Source: Hyphomonas sp.
GTDB taxonomy: Bacteria > Pseudomonadota > Alphaproteobacteria > Caulobacterales > Hyphomonadaceae
Assembly (NCBI RefSeq): GCF_013823385.1
Contig: NZ_PNMA01000019.1
Span: forward strand, 1-64,000
Length of the DNA stretch: 64,000 bases
Direction: 5' to 3'
Made by a program: the position numbers and the translations under genes. Below the pieces are notes generated by a model. That model searched no databases. It saw only the letters and a list, made by a program, of their open reading frames with translations, and was not told where the DNA came from. Position 1 is the stretch's first letter. Every line of letters begins with the position of its first letter. This document shows positions 16,044 through 27,131 of the stretch, piece by piece.

Positions 16044-17864
16044 ATGGAACCTCAAGAACAACGCAACTTCCTGATCGCCATGGCGGCGATGATCGCGTTC
16101 GTTTTCCTGTACCAGTATTTCGTCATGGAGCCGGCCCAGAAGCGGTATGAGGCCGAGCAGGCTGCCCTTGCCGCTGCCACGCAGGTGCCAAGCGCCGATA
16201 CCGGAGTTGCCGAGGTTCTGGGGCCCAAGCCGCTGGAAGCTGCCCTGTCTGAAGGGGAGCGGGTTAAGTTCAACGCTGACGCCGTTGACGGAACGATCCG
16301 TCTGGCCGGCGCGCGCATCGACGATCTCAGCCTCAAGCAGTTCTACACCACGGTCGACCGGGTGGAGGAAATCCGCCTCCTGCGTCCTGAAGCCGCCGAA
16401 GCGGGCTATTTCGCCACCTATTACTGGGCAGACGGCAACACGCTGGTGGCCGGGCGCAATTCTGCCTGGACCCAGGTGGGCGGCAGCACGCTGACGACCG
16501 CCTCGCCGGTCACCCTGCGCCTTGAAACCGAAGGCATGACCATCGACCGGGAAATCTCGATCGACGCCAATTACATGTTCACCTTCCGCGATACGCTGAC
16601 CAATACGTCCGGCGCGGCGCGCACGGTTCGCGCCATCGGCTCGCTGGAGCGCCATGGCGACTGGAAACGCTTCCTCGAGATCACCGACCCGGCTTCTGCC
16701 ACCAGCGGCGGCCCGGCCCATCTTGGCCTGATGGGCGTGGTTGAGGGCGACCTGCGCCTGCAGAAATACAAGCCTCTTTACCAGTCCAAGAAGATCAGCG
16801 GCGAATCCAAGGATGGCACCTTCTTCTCTGACCAGGGCGGCTGGTGGGGCCTGACCGACATGTACTGGATGGGCGCGCTGGTGCCCGAACAGGTTCGTCC
16901 GTTCACGGCCAGCGTCAACCGCGCCAGCCTTGCCCGTGGCGGCCCGCTGGAAGTGCGCACCGAGGCCGAACCGGTGCAGATTGCGCCCGGCGCCAGCCTC
17001 ACGGTCGAGAACCGTGTCTTTGCCGGCGCCAAGCAGTTTGAAGTGCTGCAGGGCTATGAGAAATCCGGCCTGCCGCGCTTTGTCGACGCCATCGACTGGG
17101 GCTGGGCCTACTTCCTGACCAAGCCCTTCTTCTATGTGCTGCACTGGCTGAACGGCCATCTCGGCTCATTCGGCTGGTCGATCCTGGCCTTTACCGTTCT
17201 GGTGAAGCTGCCGCTGGTGCCGCTCTACAATGCGAGCTTCAAATCCATGGCCAAGCTGAAGAAGCTGCAGGAGCCGATGAAGCAGCTGAATGAGCGCTTC
17301 GCGGCCGATCCCCAGCGCAAGCAGCAGGAGCTGATGAAGCTCTACAAGGAGGAAGGGGCCAACCCCATCGGCGGCTGTCTGCCCATCCTCTTCACCATCC
17401 CGATCTTCTACGCGCTCTACAAGACGCTCTATGTGTCGCTGGAAATGCGCCATGAGTCGTTCTGGTTCCTGAAGGATCTGTCCGCGCCCGATCCGACCGC
17501 CATCGGCAACCTCTTCGGCCTGATCCCGTTCTGGTCCGGCGCTGACGTGAAGAGCATCCCGATCATCGGCATCATCATCGGCATCGGTATCCTGCCGATC
17601 CTCTACGGCGCGACGATGGCGGCGCTTCAGTCGCTCTCCCCGCCGCCGCCGGACAAGATGCAGGCGCGCATCATCATGGCCATGCCGATCGTGTTCATGT
17701 TTGTCTTCGGCGGCTTTGCGGCGGGCCTCGTGATGTACTGGGTGTGGTCGAACGTGCTGACCTTCATCCAGCAATACATCATCATGCGGATGAACGGGGT
17801 GGAGACCGAACTCGGCAAGTTCGTTGCCACACGGCTCGGCCTCAAGAAGGCGCAGGCGGAATAG
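16044..17864 (+). CDS. yidC: Membrane protein insertase YidC
   Basis: This 606-residue inner-membrane insertase and chaperone of the YidC/Oxa1/Alb3 family works alone or with SecYEG. An N-terminal helix (about 8-26) is followed by a large periplasmic beta-domain (about 50-350). The conserved five-helix insertase core follows, including FGWSILAFTVLVK, the cytoplasmic amphipathic helical hairpin with many Lys residues, and GGCLPILFTIPIFYALYK. The length fits the Gram-negative form. engB follows after 3 bases, so the two are cotranscribed, as in many alphaproteobacteria. Confidence 0.97.
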   Translation: MEPQEQRNFLIAMAAMIAFVFLYQYFVMEPAQKRYEAEQAALAAATQVPSADTGVAEVLGPKPLEAALSEGERVKFNADAVDGTIRLAGARIDDLSLKQFYTTVDRVEEIRLLRPEAAEAGYFATYYWADGNTLVAGRNSAWTQVGGSTLTTASPVTLRLETEGMTIDREISIDANYMFTFRDTLTNTSGAARTVRAIGSLERHGDWKRFLEITDPASATSGGPAHLGLMGVVEGDLRLQKYKPLYQSKKISGESKDGTFFSDQGGWWGLTDMYWMGALVPEQVRPFTASVNRASLARGGPLEVRTEAEPVQIAPGASLTVENRVFAGAKQFEVLQGYEKSGLPRFVDAIDWGWAYFLTKPFFYVLHWLNGHLGSFGWSILAFTVLVKLPLVPLYNASFKSMAKLKKLQEPMKQLNERFAADPQRKQQELMKLYKEEGANPIGGCLPILFTIPIFYALYKTLYVSLEMRHESFWFLKDLSAPDPTAIGNLFGLIPFWSGADVKSIPIIGIIIGIGILPILYGATMAALQSLSPPPPDKMQARIIMAMPIVFMFVFGGFAAGLVMYWVWSNVLTFIQQYIIMRMNGVETELGKFVATRLGLKKAQAE

Positions 17865-17867
17865 ATC

Positions 17868-18524
17868 TTGGACACTGCCCCGGAATTCTCAGAGGAAGCC
17901 CTGGAGGCTGGCCGCCTGCTGTTTGCGGGGCCGGCCGACTTCGTGCTGGGCGTGGCAAGCCTGTCGGGCCTGCCACCGGCAGACCGGGCGGAAGTCTGCT
18001 TTGCCGGGCGCTCGAATGTCGGCAAGTCCAGCCTGATCAACGCCCTCACCGGCCGGGCCAAGCTGGCCCGTTCCTCGGCAGAACCGGGACGCACCCGCGA
18101 ACTCAACTATTTCGACATTGGCGGGGAGGGGAAGCTCTACCTCGTTGACCTTCCGGGCTTTGGCTATGCCAAGGTGTCGAAGACGCAGACGGCGGCCTGG
18201 ACCAAGCTGATCAAGTCCTATCTGCGCGGCCGGCCCAGCCTGCGGCGGGTGTTCCTGCTGGTCGATGCCCGGCGCGGCGGCCTGATGGATACGGATGAAG
18301 AGGTGATGAACCTGATGGACGGGGCGGCCGTCACCTATCAGGTCGTCCTCACCAAGGTCGACAAGGTGCCGAAGGCAGAGGTCGAGAAGACCGTCGCCAA
18401 GATCACCGAGAAGCTGAAGAAACGCGGCGCGGCCCACCCCGTCGTGCGCATGACTTCGGCAGAGAAGGGCTTTGGCATTCCCGAACTCCGGGCAGAGATT
18501 GCAGGCCTCGCCGCGCTCGGTTAG
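17868..18524 (+). CDS. engB: Ribosome biogenesis GTPase EngB (YihA/YsxC)
   Basis: This 218-residue GTPase assists large-subunit assembly. The G-motifs are clear: G1 GRSNVGKSS at 47-55, G3 DLPGFG at 94-99, G4 TKVD at 162-165 and an SA motif (TSAEKGFG) for G5. The start is a TTG at 17868, three bases after the yidC stop, and no other start preserves the N-terminal helix, so translational coupling to yidC is likely. Confidence 0.95.
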   Translation: MDTAPEFSEEALEAGRLLFAGPADFVLGVASLSGLPPADRAEVCFAGRSNVGKSSLINALTGRAKLARSSAEPGRTRELNYFDIGGEGKLYLVDLPGFGYAKVSKTQTAAWTKLIKSYLRGRPSLRRVFLLVDARRGGLMDTDEEVMNLMDGAAVTYQVVLTKVDKVPKAEVEKTVAKITEKLKKRGAAHPVVRMTSAEKGFGIPELRAEIAGLAALG

Positions 18525-18561
18525 CGGTTCTGCCGGACCATTCACCGGCAAGGCCTTTTCC

Positions 18562-19023
18562 ATGACCATCGACATCCGCCCGGACGATCTTACCAGCGCC
18601 GAGATGGCCGATCTGATCGCCACCCATGCCCAGACCATGCTGGCCTCCTCGCCGCCCGGGAGCTGCCACTTCCTGCCGATTGATGGCCTGCGCCATCCGT
18701 CGGTCAGTGTGTGGTCGATGTGGGAAGACGGCGCGCTCATTGGCTGCGGCGCCCTCAAGGATCTCGGCAATGGCGGGGGCGAGATCAAGTCGATGCACAC
18801 ACGCGCCCATCTGCGGGGCAGGGGCCTCGGCCGGAGAATGCTGGAACATATTCTCGGCGTTGCCAGGGCGCGGGGCTATACCGGGCTCTGGCTCGAAACC
18901 GGTTCGATGGATGCCTTTATCCCGGCCCGGCGCCTGTATGAAAGCTATGGTTTCACCTGCACCGGACCTTTCGGTGACTATGCTGAAGACCCGAACAGTG
19001 TCTTCATGCATTTGCAAATGTAA
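18562..19023 (+). CDS. GNAT-family N-acetyltransferase
   Basis: This 153-residue protein shows the acetyl-CoA binding motif LRGRGLGRRMLEH and the C-terminal ARRLYESYGF signature of GNAT enzymes. The compact size fits small-molecule acetyltransferases of the PhnO/YjdJ-like kind; the substrate is unknown. The ATG at 18562 has AAGG upstream. The gene sits between engB and argB, which are usually adjacent in relatives, so it is probably a lineage-specific insertion into that operon. Confidence 0.85.
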   Translation: MTIDIRPDDLTSAEMADLIATHAQTMLASSPPGSCHFLPIDGLRHPSVSVWSMWEDGALIGCGALKDLGNGGGEIKSMHTRAHLRGRGLGRRMLEHILGVARARGYTGLWLETGSMDAFIPARRLYESYGFTCTGPFGDYAEDPNSVFMHLQM

Positions 19024-19125
19024 CAGGCGTTTTTCACCTTTCCGGACTGTAATATTCAACCACACTTGACGCGGGATTCAGGATCGTTCTTAAGGGGCTC
19101 ATTCCGCGCGCAAAGGGGAGTTTGC

Positions 19126-19329
19126 ATGCTGGTTGGTCCGCTCGTTCTGATCGCTGTTCTGGTCGGGGTATTGTTCTATCGGCGCACTCAGAAGGCTGGG
19201 CGTGAGCTGGAATTGCAGCGTATCCAGAGTGAGCTGGCTGCGCTGGCGCGCCTGCGTCAGAACAATGAGGCGGGCGAGCTTCTGCCTGTCCCGGTTGAGG
19301 CGAGCAACAGAGCTGGCCGTTCCTCGTAA
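19126..19329 (+). CDS. Small membrane-anchored coiled-coil protein, 67 residues
   Basis: A single hydrophobic segment (LVGPLVLIAVLVGVLFY, residues 2-18) is followed by basic residues and a predicted amphipathic helix AGRELELQRIQSELAALARL, then a polar tail. The ATG at 19126 is preceded by AGGGGAG, a strong ribosome binding site, whereas the upstream in-frame extension has none. The topology suggests an inner-membrane anchor with a short cytoplasmic coiled coil. I do not recognise the family. Confidence 0.65.
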   Translation: MLVGPLVLIAVLVGVLFYRRTQKAGRELELQRIQSELAALARLRQNNEAGELLPVPVEASNRAGRSS

Positions 19330-21303
<1,974 letters not shown>

Positions 21304-21307
<4 letters not shown>

Positions 21308-22047
21308 GCGGCCGGGACGGGAAGGGCGATACCGGTTTCGGCCATGTTCAGGACTGGGTGTTCGATCTCGACAACACCCTCTATCCGGCCGAATGCGATC
21401 TCTTCGCCGAGATTGACACGCGGATGACCGATTTCGTCTCCCGCTACCTTCAGCTTGAGCGCGCCGACGCTCGCAAGCTGCAGAAATCCTACTACGCTCA
21501 GTATGGCACCACGCTGTCGGGGCTGATGCAGGTTCACAAGCTCGATCCGGCAGAATTCCTGCACTATGTCCACGAGATCGACCTGTCGCCCCTGCCGGAT
21601 CTGCCGAACCTGCGCACGGCGCTGGCCGCGCTGCCGGGCCGCAAGTTCGTCTACACCAATGGCTCGCGCCGCCATGCCGAACGGGTGACCGAGAAGATGG
21701 GTATCGCCCACCTCTTCCATGACAGTTTCGGCATCGAGGAAGCCGCCTACCGGCCCAAGCCCCATCTGGATGCCTATCAGACCTTCTGCCAGGCCCATCA
21801 GGTCCGGCCGGAAGGGGCAATCTTCTTCGAGGATCTTGCCCGCAATCTGAAGCCCGCTAAATCCCTTGGCTTCACCACCGTGCTTGTCCATTCGGAAAAG
21901 GACTGGAGCCACGAGCCCATCGAGGCCCGTCCCGCCGGGGCAGGGGACGCTTTCGGGGATGACGGCCCCGGGCACATCGATTATGTCACCGGCGACCTCG
22001 CCGGTTTCCTCGATACGGCGGTGTCGAGCCTGACTGCCAAGAAATAA
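21304..22047 (+). CDS. HAD-family pyrimidine 5'-nucleotidase
   Basis: This 247-residue hydrolase of the haloacid dehalogenase superfamily has the nucleophile motif DLDNTLYP (Asp21 region), motif II YTNGS, and a conserved [14 protein letters not shown] plus FEDLARNL region. These are characteristic of the SDT1/PHM8-type pyrimidine 5'-nucleotidases common in alphaproteobacteria. It would dephosphorylate nucleoside monophosphates in the cytoplasm. It overlaps the DUF1036 gene by ATGA and precedes dapD by 16 bases, so it probably belongs to one transcript with argB and dapD. Confidence 0.85.
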
Positions 22048-22063
22048 GCTGAAGAGAGATGCC

Positions 22064-22891
22064 ATGACCGACGCCCTTGCCCGTGTAATCGATGCTGCCT
22101 GGGAGAAGCGCGACGCGCTCTCCACCTCGACCACTGGCGAAGTGCGCGACGCGGTCGACGCCGCCATCAGCCTGCTCGACAGCGGCGAGGCCCGCGTCGC
22201 CACGAAGGAAGCCGATGGCAGCTGGACCGTGCATCAATGGCTGAAGAAGGCCGTGCTCCTCTCCTTCCGCCTCAACGCCAATGGCGTCATCGACGGCGTG
22301 CCCGGCGGCGGGGCTTGGTGGGACAAGGTTCCTTCCAAGTTTGAAGGCTGGGGCGCCAAGGAATTCCAGGAAGCCGGCTTCCGCGCCGTGCCGCCATCGG
22401 CCGTGCGCCGCGGTGCCTATGTGGCCAAGAATGCCGTGCTGATGCCGTCCTACGTGAATATCGGCGCCTATGTCGGCGAAGGCACGATGATCGACACCTG
22501 GGCCTCGGTCGGCTCCTGCGCGCAGGTTGGCGCTAACTGCCACATCTCCGCCGGCACCGGCATCGGCGGCGTGCTGGAGCCGCTGCAGGCCAACCCCACC
22601 ATCATTGAAGACAACTGCTTCATCGGCGCCCGCTCGGAAGTGGTCGAAGGCGTCGTCGTCGGTGAGGGCTCCGTCCTCGCCATGGGCGTGTTCATCACCC
22701 AGTCCACCAAGATCGTCTACCGGGCCACCGGCGAGATCATCTATGGCAAGGTGCCGCCTTACTCCGTCGTCGTGCCTGGCACGCTGCCCGATCCCAAGGG
22801 CGGCCCGTCGCTCGCCTGCGCCGTGATCGTGAAGACGGTGGACGCGCAGACCCGCTCGAAAACCGGCGTGAATGAACTGCTGCGGGACTGA
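22064..22891 (+). CDS. dapD: Tetrahydrodipicolinate N-succinyltransferase
   Basis: DapD transfers succinyl from succinyl-CoA to tetrahydrodipicolinate in the lysine/diaminopimelate pathway. The 275-residue protein shows the N-terminal helical domain and the left-handed beta-helix of hexapeptide repeats ([36 protein letters not shown]), with the [11 protein letters not shown] segment near the C-terminus. Length and motifs are typical. The ATG follows AGAGAGATGCC. dapB lies elsewhere in the window (36406-37236). Confidence 0.97.
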   Translation: MTDALARVIDAAWEKRDALSTSTTGEVRDAVDAAISLLDSGEARVATKEADGSWTVHQWLKKAVLLSFRLNANGVIDGVPGGGAWWDKVPSKFEGWGAKEFQEAGFRAVPPSAVRRGAYVAKNAVLMPSYVNIGAYVGEGTMIDTWASVGSCAQVGANCHISAGTGIGGVLEPLQANPTIIEDNCFIGARSEVVEGVVVGEGSVLAMGVFITQSTKIVYRATGEIIYGKVPPYSVVVPGTLPDPKGGPSLACAVIVKTVDAQTRSKTGVNELLRD

Positions 22892-23008
22892 AGGCGTATT
22901 AGCCATCCCCTAACACTCGCGTGACGCGTGTTGCGCATGCGAGCCAGTTGCGCAATGGTTGTGCTTGTATTACCGTGACTTTTCTTCAGGCCAAGTCAGT
23001 CGGTTCCG

Positions 23009-24064
23009 GTGCGCTCGAAATTACAGTCTCTTCCAGCTTTCGTCGCGGCCGAGGGGCGATTGTCCCGCCCGGCTGTCCTGGCCACATATGTGGCCAGCCT
23101 GGCCATCTTTGCGTTGGCCTTCGGCCTGCGCAGCTGGTTTGATCCCTATCTGCCGCCGGGATTTCCCTTCCTGACCTTCTTCCCGGCGGTGATTGTCACT
23201 GGCTTCGTCTTCGGGGTGCGCCAGGGAATTCTGGTTGCGCTGCTCTCGGCATTTGCGTCCTGGTATTTCTTCATCCCGCCGGTGGGAGCAGACTTTTCGG
23301 CCGGCACCTTGCTGGCCATGGGCCTCTACGTGTTTGTGGTATCCACAGAGCTGGCCCTGATCGCCCTGATGATGCATGCCTTCCGCGCCGAAGCCCGCGC
23401 TCTTGAAGAGACGCGCCGTCTGGTCGACCAGCAGGAAACCATGGCGCAGGAACTGGACCACCGGCTGAAGAACATCTTTGCCACCATGAATGCGATCATT
23501 TCCCTGTCGCTGCGGGGCGTCACCAGCGCGCAGGAACTCGCTGCCCGCCTGCGCGAACGCGTCAGTGCGCTGGGCCGGTCAAATCTGCTGCTGCGCGGTT
23601 TCCGGGCCGGGGAAGAAGTGGGGCTCCATTCCGTCATCGAGCAGGCCCTCGAGCCCTTCTCGATCATCGGTACGCCGCGGCTGAGCGCAGCGGGGGCGCA
23701 TATTCCCATCGGCGGGCAGACCCTGGTGGTGATGGGGCTGACCCTGCATGAGCTGGGCACCAACGCGGCCAAATATGGCGCGCTCAGCGTGCCGGGCGGA
23801 AAGGTGCTGCTTTCCTGGCAGATGGAACGGGATACCGGCACCGGCGCAGAAAACCTGCTGTTTGAATGGCGCGAGACAGGGGGCCCGCGCCTTGAGGCCG
23901 AAACGCGCGGGGCAGGCGGCTTCGGGTCAACCCTGATGAGCCGCGTGATCGCCAATGTCGGCGGGCACACCGATATCGGCTATCCGCCCGAAGGCGCCCT
24001 GGTGCGGATCATCCTGCCCGCCGAAATGCTGAACCCGGAAAACCCGGAAATCCCGGCAGCCTGA
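23009..24064 (+). CDS. HWE/HisKA2-family sensor kinase with DUF4118 membrane domain
   Basis: This 351-residue kinase has three to four membrane helices (about 22-115) resembling the KdpD-like DUF4118 sensor. An HWE-type kinase core follows: the H-box ELDHRLKNIFATMNAIISL, the N-box LTLHELGTNAAKYGALS, and the FEWRETGGP Trp-x-Glu motif. HWE kinases are typical of alphaproteobacteria and often feed general stress signalling through PhyR-type regulators, but none is seen nearby. The start is a GTG at 23009 without a clear ribosome binding site, so the exact N-terminus is uncertain. Confidence 0.88.
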   Translation: MRSKLQSLPAFVAAEGRLSRPAVLATYVASLAIFALAFGLRSWFDPYLPPGFPFLTFFPAVIVTGFVFGVRQGILVALLSAFASWYFFIPPVGADFSAGTLLAMGLYVFVVSTELALIALMMHAFRAEARALEETRRLVDQQETMAQELDHRLKNIFATMNAIISLSLRGVTSAQELAARLRERVSALGRSNLLLRGFRAGEEVGLHSVIEQALEPFSIIGTPRLSAAGAHIPIGGQTLVVMGLTLHELGTNAAKYGALSVPGGKVLLSWQMERDTGTGAENLLFEWRETGGPRLEAETRGAGGFGSTLMSRVIANVGGHTDIGYPPEGALVRIILPAEMLNPENPEIPAA

Positions 24065-24075
24065 GACGCGCCGCT

Positions 24076-24837
24076 TCAGGCGCCGGTCAGCTTTGCCGCC
24101 ACATCCGCGCACGCCGCCAGCAGCCGGGCCACATCCTGTTCCCGTGACAGGCGGTGGTCGCCGTCCTTGATCAGGGTAAGGACGACATCGGACGAGGTGA
24201 GCCGCTCATTGATCTGCAGCGCATGCGGCCAGGGCACGTCCGGGTCTTGCATCCCCTGCAGGATGCGCACCGGGCCATTGAATTCAATCGGCGCGTCGAG
24301 GATCTGCCACTGGCGGCCATCCTCGATCAGCGCCTTCGTGATCGGGTCGGGCGTGCCATAGTCTGACGGGCGCAGCGTCAGGCCCTGGGTCATCACCTCT
24401 TCCTGCTGGGTCTGGCTGAGCCCCGCCCACATCAGCTTTTCGGTGAAGTCCGGCGCCGGCGCGATGAGTACCAGACCCTTCACACGGCTTGGCCGGGCAA
24501 GCGCGGCGAGCAGCGCCATCCACCCGCCCATGCTGGAGCCGACCAGAATGAGCGGGCCGTCTGAAAGGGCGTCTATGGCGGCCAGTGCATCTTCCCGCCA
24601 GCTGGAAATTGTTCCGTCCTCGAAACGGCCTTCTGATTCGCCATGGCCGGAATAGTCAAACAAAACAGCGCCATTCCCGTTTTCCCAGGCCCAGCTGCTG
24701 ACAGCCTGCGCCTTGCCGCCGGCCATGTCGGACCGGAAACCCGACAGCCAGAGGAAGGTTGGCCGCCCGTGGAGGGGCGGGATTTTGTTGAAAGCGAGCC
24801 GGCGGCCCTGAGGGGAGGTGAAATATTCCGTTGTCAT
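24076..24837 (-). CDS. Alpha/beta hydrolase
   Basis: This 253-residue cytoplasmic protein has the alpha/beta-hydrolase fold. The nucleophile elbow is GSSMGG (LILVGSSMGGWMALL), and the acid and His are likely in DPDVPW and KDGDHRLSR. FDYSGHGESEG near residue 60 is the conserved loop. It resembles short bacterial esterases related to ABHD10/palmitoyl-protein thioesterase; the substrate is unknown. The ATG at 24837 follows GGAAGG, and the long in-frame N-terminal extension seems non-coding. It is divergent from the glycosyltransferase gene. Confidence 0.85.
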   Translation of the reverse strand: MTTEYFTSPQGRRLAFNKIPPLHGRPTFLWLSGFRSDMAGGKAQAVSSWAWENGNGAVLFDYSGHGESEGRFEDGTISSWREDALAAIDALSDGPLILVGSSMGGWMALLAALARPSRVKGLVLIAPAPDFTEKLMWAGLSQTQQEEVMTQGLTLRPSDYGTPDPITKALIEDGRQWQILDAPIEFNGPVRILQGMQDPDVPWPHALQINERLTSSDVVLTLIKDGDHRLSREQDVARLLAACADVAAKLTGA

Positions 24838-24911
24838 GACTGCTGCCTTCCGCCATCTCTCTCGCCTGTCAAGCGAGTAGTCAGGGCCGCGTGTTGGGCG
24901 AACTTCCAGAA

Positions 24912-26063
24912 ATGAAGAACAGGGTGATCCTCCAGGTCGCGCCCGAGCTTTCGGCGGGCGGGGTGGAACGTACCGTGCTGGAGGTGACCGAGGCCATCGT
25001 CGAGGCGGGCGGGCGCGCCCTGCTTGCCAGCCGTGGCGGAAGGCTGGAAGCCGAATTCGAGCGTCTGGGCGGCGAACTCTTCCGTATGGATGCAAAAAGC
25101 CGCAACCCCCTCACCATCCGGATCAATGAAGGCAAGCTGCGCCAGATCATCCGTGGAGAGAAGGTGGACCTTGTGCATGCCCGCTCCCGCGCTCCGGCCT
25201 GGAGCGCTTTTGCGGCGGCGAAGGCAGAAGGCGTCCCCTTCGTCACCACCTATCACGGCGCCTATTCGGGAACCTCGGGCCTGAAGCGCGCCTATAATTC
25301 GGTGATGGCCAAGGGCGATATCGTCATTGCCAATTCAAACTGGATTGCCGAGCATATCCGCGCGGTCCACGAGACACCGGCCGACAGGATCGTCACCATC
25401 CCGCGCGGGGTGGACCTCGCCGAGTTTGATCCCAAGGCCGTGGCACCCGCCCGCATTGAGGCCATCCGGCAAAGCTGGGGTCTTTCAGGCGACAAGCGCC
25501 TGACGCTGTTCCTCCCCGGCCGCCTCACCGAATGGAAAGGGCAGGGCCTCGCCATCGACGCCTTCGCCGCGCTGGCACCCGACGAGCGCGCCGGCATGGT
25601 GCTGGTCCTTGCCGGAGACCCGCAGGGGCGCGACCGCTATGTCGATGAGTTGCAGAACAAGATCACGGGCATGGGGATTGAACGCGCGGTGATCATCGCC
25701 CCGCATATCACCGACATGGCCGCCGCCTATCTTGCCTCTGACATCGTGCTCGCCCCCTCCATCCGCCCGGAAGCCTTTGGCCGGGTGGCGGCAGAGGCCG
25801 CGGCGATGGAGCGTCCGGTGATCGTGTCTGACCATGGCGGCGGCCGCGAAACCGTCATCGAATACGAGACTGGCGCGCGGGTTATGCCGGGGGACGCCAG
25901 GGCGCTTTCCGGGGCGCTGCGGGCGATGATCGGCCTTGGCCCGACCGTGCGCGCCGCGATGGGCGCGGCCGGCCGGGCGCATGTGCTGCGCCATTTCTCC
26001 AAGAGGGGGCTTCAGACGGCGACACTCACCGTCTATAAGCGCCTGTTGGAGAAGGGGAATTGA
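24912..26063 (+). CDS. Glycosyltransferase family 4
   Basis: This GT-B fold transferase of about 383 residues has an N-terminal acceptor domain starting VILQVAPELSAGGVERTVLEV and a C-terminal donor domain with PGRLTEWKGQGLAIDAF and the EAFGRVAAEAAAMERPVI loop typical of retaining GT4 enzymes. It probably adds a sugar to lipopolysaccharide or another envelope glycan. An in-frame GTG at 24891 is an alternative start; neither has a strong ribosome binding site. A family 9 transferase follows after 4 bases. Confidence 0.88.
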   Translation: MKNRVILQVAPELSAGGVERTVLEVTEAIVEAGGRALLASRGGRLEAEFERLGGELFRMDAKSRNPLTIRINEGKLRQIIRGEKVDLVHARSRAPAWSAFAAAKAEGVPFVTTYHGAYSGTSGLKRAYNSVMAKGDIVIANSNWIAEHIRAVHETPADRIVTIPRGVDLAEFDPKAVAPARIEAIRQSWGLSGDKRLTLFLPGRLTEWKGQGLAIDAFAALAPDERAGMVLVLAGDPQGRDRYVDELQNKITGMGIERAVIIAPHITDMAAAYLASDIVLAPSIRPEAFGRVAAEAAAMERPVIVSDHGGGRETVIEYETGARVMPGDARALSGALRAMIGLGPTVRAAMGAAGRAHVLRHFSKRGLQTATLTVYKRLLEKGN

Positions 26064-26067
26064 TCAC

Positions 26068-27105
26068 TTGTCGAGTGCGCGCGGCAGCGGCGCCAGCCCG
26101 GTAAATCCCGGTGCCAAGGCGAAAGAGGTGCTGGTCATCAAGCTCAGCGCGCTGGGAGATTTTGTCCTGGCGCTGGGCGCCATGCGCGCTGTGCGGGAGT
26201 TTCACCCGTCTGCCCGCATCACCCTGCTGACCACCCCGCCTTACGAGGAATTCGCCAGGACCTGCCCGTATTTCGACGTGGTGGAAACCGATGGCCGGCC
26301 CGAGGGGCTGAAAGCGACGAACGCGCTGCTCTCCCGCCTGCGCAAGGCGAAATACGACATCATCTATGATTTCCAGACCAGCGGGCGCACCCGGAACTAC
26401 TATTCGGTGCTCTCGCGTGGCGGGAAGGCGCCGCTCTGGTCCGGCCATCATGAGAAGGCGGCCTTCTTCCATGACAATCCGGCCCGCGCCGGCATGCACT
26501 CGATTGACCGGCTGGCCGAGCAGCTGGAGGTCGCGGGCGTTGCGCCCCAGGGCCGCTGGCTCGGCAAGAGCGGTCCGTTTCCCGATCTTGGCTGGGTGCG
26601 GCCGAAGCTGGGCGACACGCCCCGCCTCAGCCCGGCCTATTTCGGCATCCAGAAGCCTTACATGCTGCTGATCCCCGGCGCGTCTGAACACCGGGAAGCC
26701 AAGCGCTGGCCGGTCGAGAACTATGCGGAGCTCGCCAAACGCATTGCCGATCTCGGCATTACGCCGGTCGTCATCGGCGGCAAGGCCGAAAGCGCCATCG
26801 CCCAGGAACTGGTGAAGCGCGAGCCGCGCGTCAAAAGCCTCGTCACCCGCACAGATCTCTTCCAGATCGTGACGCTGGCGGAAACGGCGGTCTTCGTCGT
26901 CGGCAATGATACCGGTCCAATGCATATGGCAACGCTCGCCGGCGCCCCCGGCATCGCCCTCTTCGCGCTGACCGAAAGCAACCCCGACCATTCCGCCCCG
27001 CGCGGCCCCAAAACCGTCATCGTCAACTCCGCCCCCACGCTGAAAGAGCTGTCGGTGGACGATGTCTGGCAATCAGTCCGCGCGTTGGGGATCGCGCCCG
27101 TCTGA
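26068..27105 (+). CDS. Glycosyltransferase family 9 (heptosyltransferase-like)
   Basis: This protein of about 345 residues has KEVLVIKLSALGDFVLALGAMRA at its N-terminus and GNDTGPMHMATLAGAPGIALF near the C-terminus, the two hallmarks of family 9 transferases such as WaaC/WaaF. Transfer of heptose or a related sugar to the lipopolysaccharide core is the likely role. The TTG at 26068, 10 bases after AGGGG, avoids overlap with the upstream gene and is preferred to a start inside it. Together with the GT4 gene it forms a two-gene envelope glycan operon. Confidence 0.86.
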   Translation: MSSARGSGASPVNPGAKAKEVLVIKLSALGDFVLALGAMRAVREFHPSARITLLTTPPYEEFARTCPYFDVVETDGRPEGLKATNALLSRLRKAKYDIIYDFQTSGRTRNYYSVLSRGGKAPLWSGHHEKAAFFHDNPARAGMHSIDRLAEQLEVAGVAPQGRWLGKSGPFPDLGWVRPKLGDTPRLSPAYFGIQKPYMLLIPGASEHREAKRWPVENYAELAKRIADLGITPVVIGGKAESAIAQELVKREPRVKSLVTRTDLFQIVTLAETAVFVVGNDTGPMHMATLAGAPGIALFALTESNPDHSAPRGPKTVIVNSAPTLKELSVDDVWQSVRALGIAPV

Positions 27106-27131
27106 GGGCGTATCCTCGGGGCAAGCCCCGC

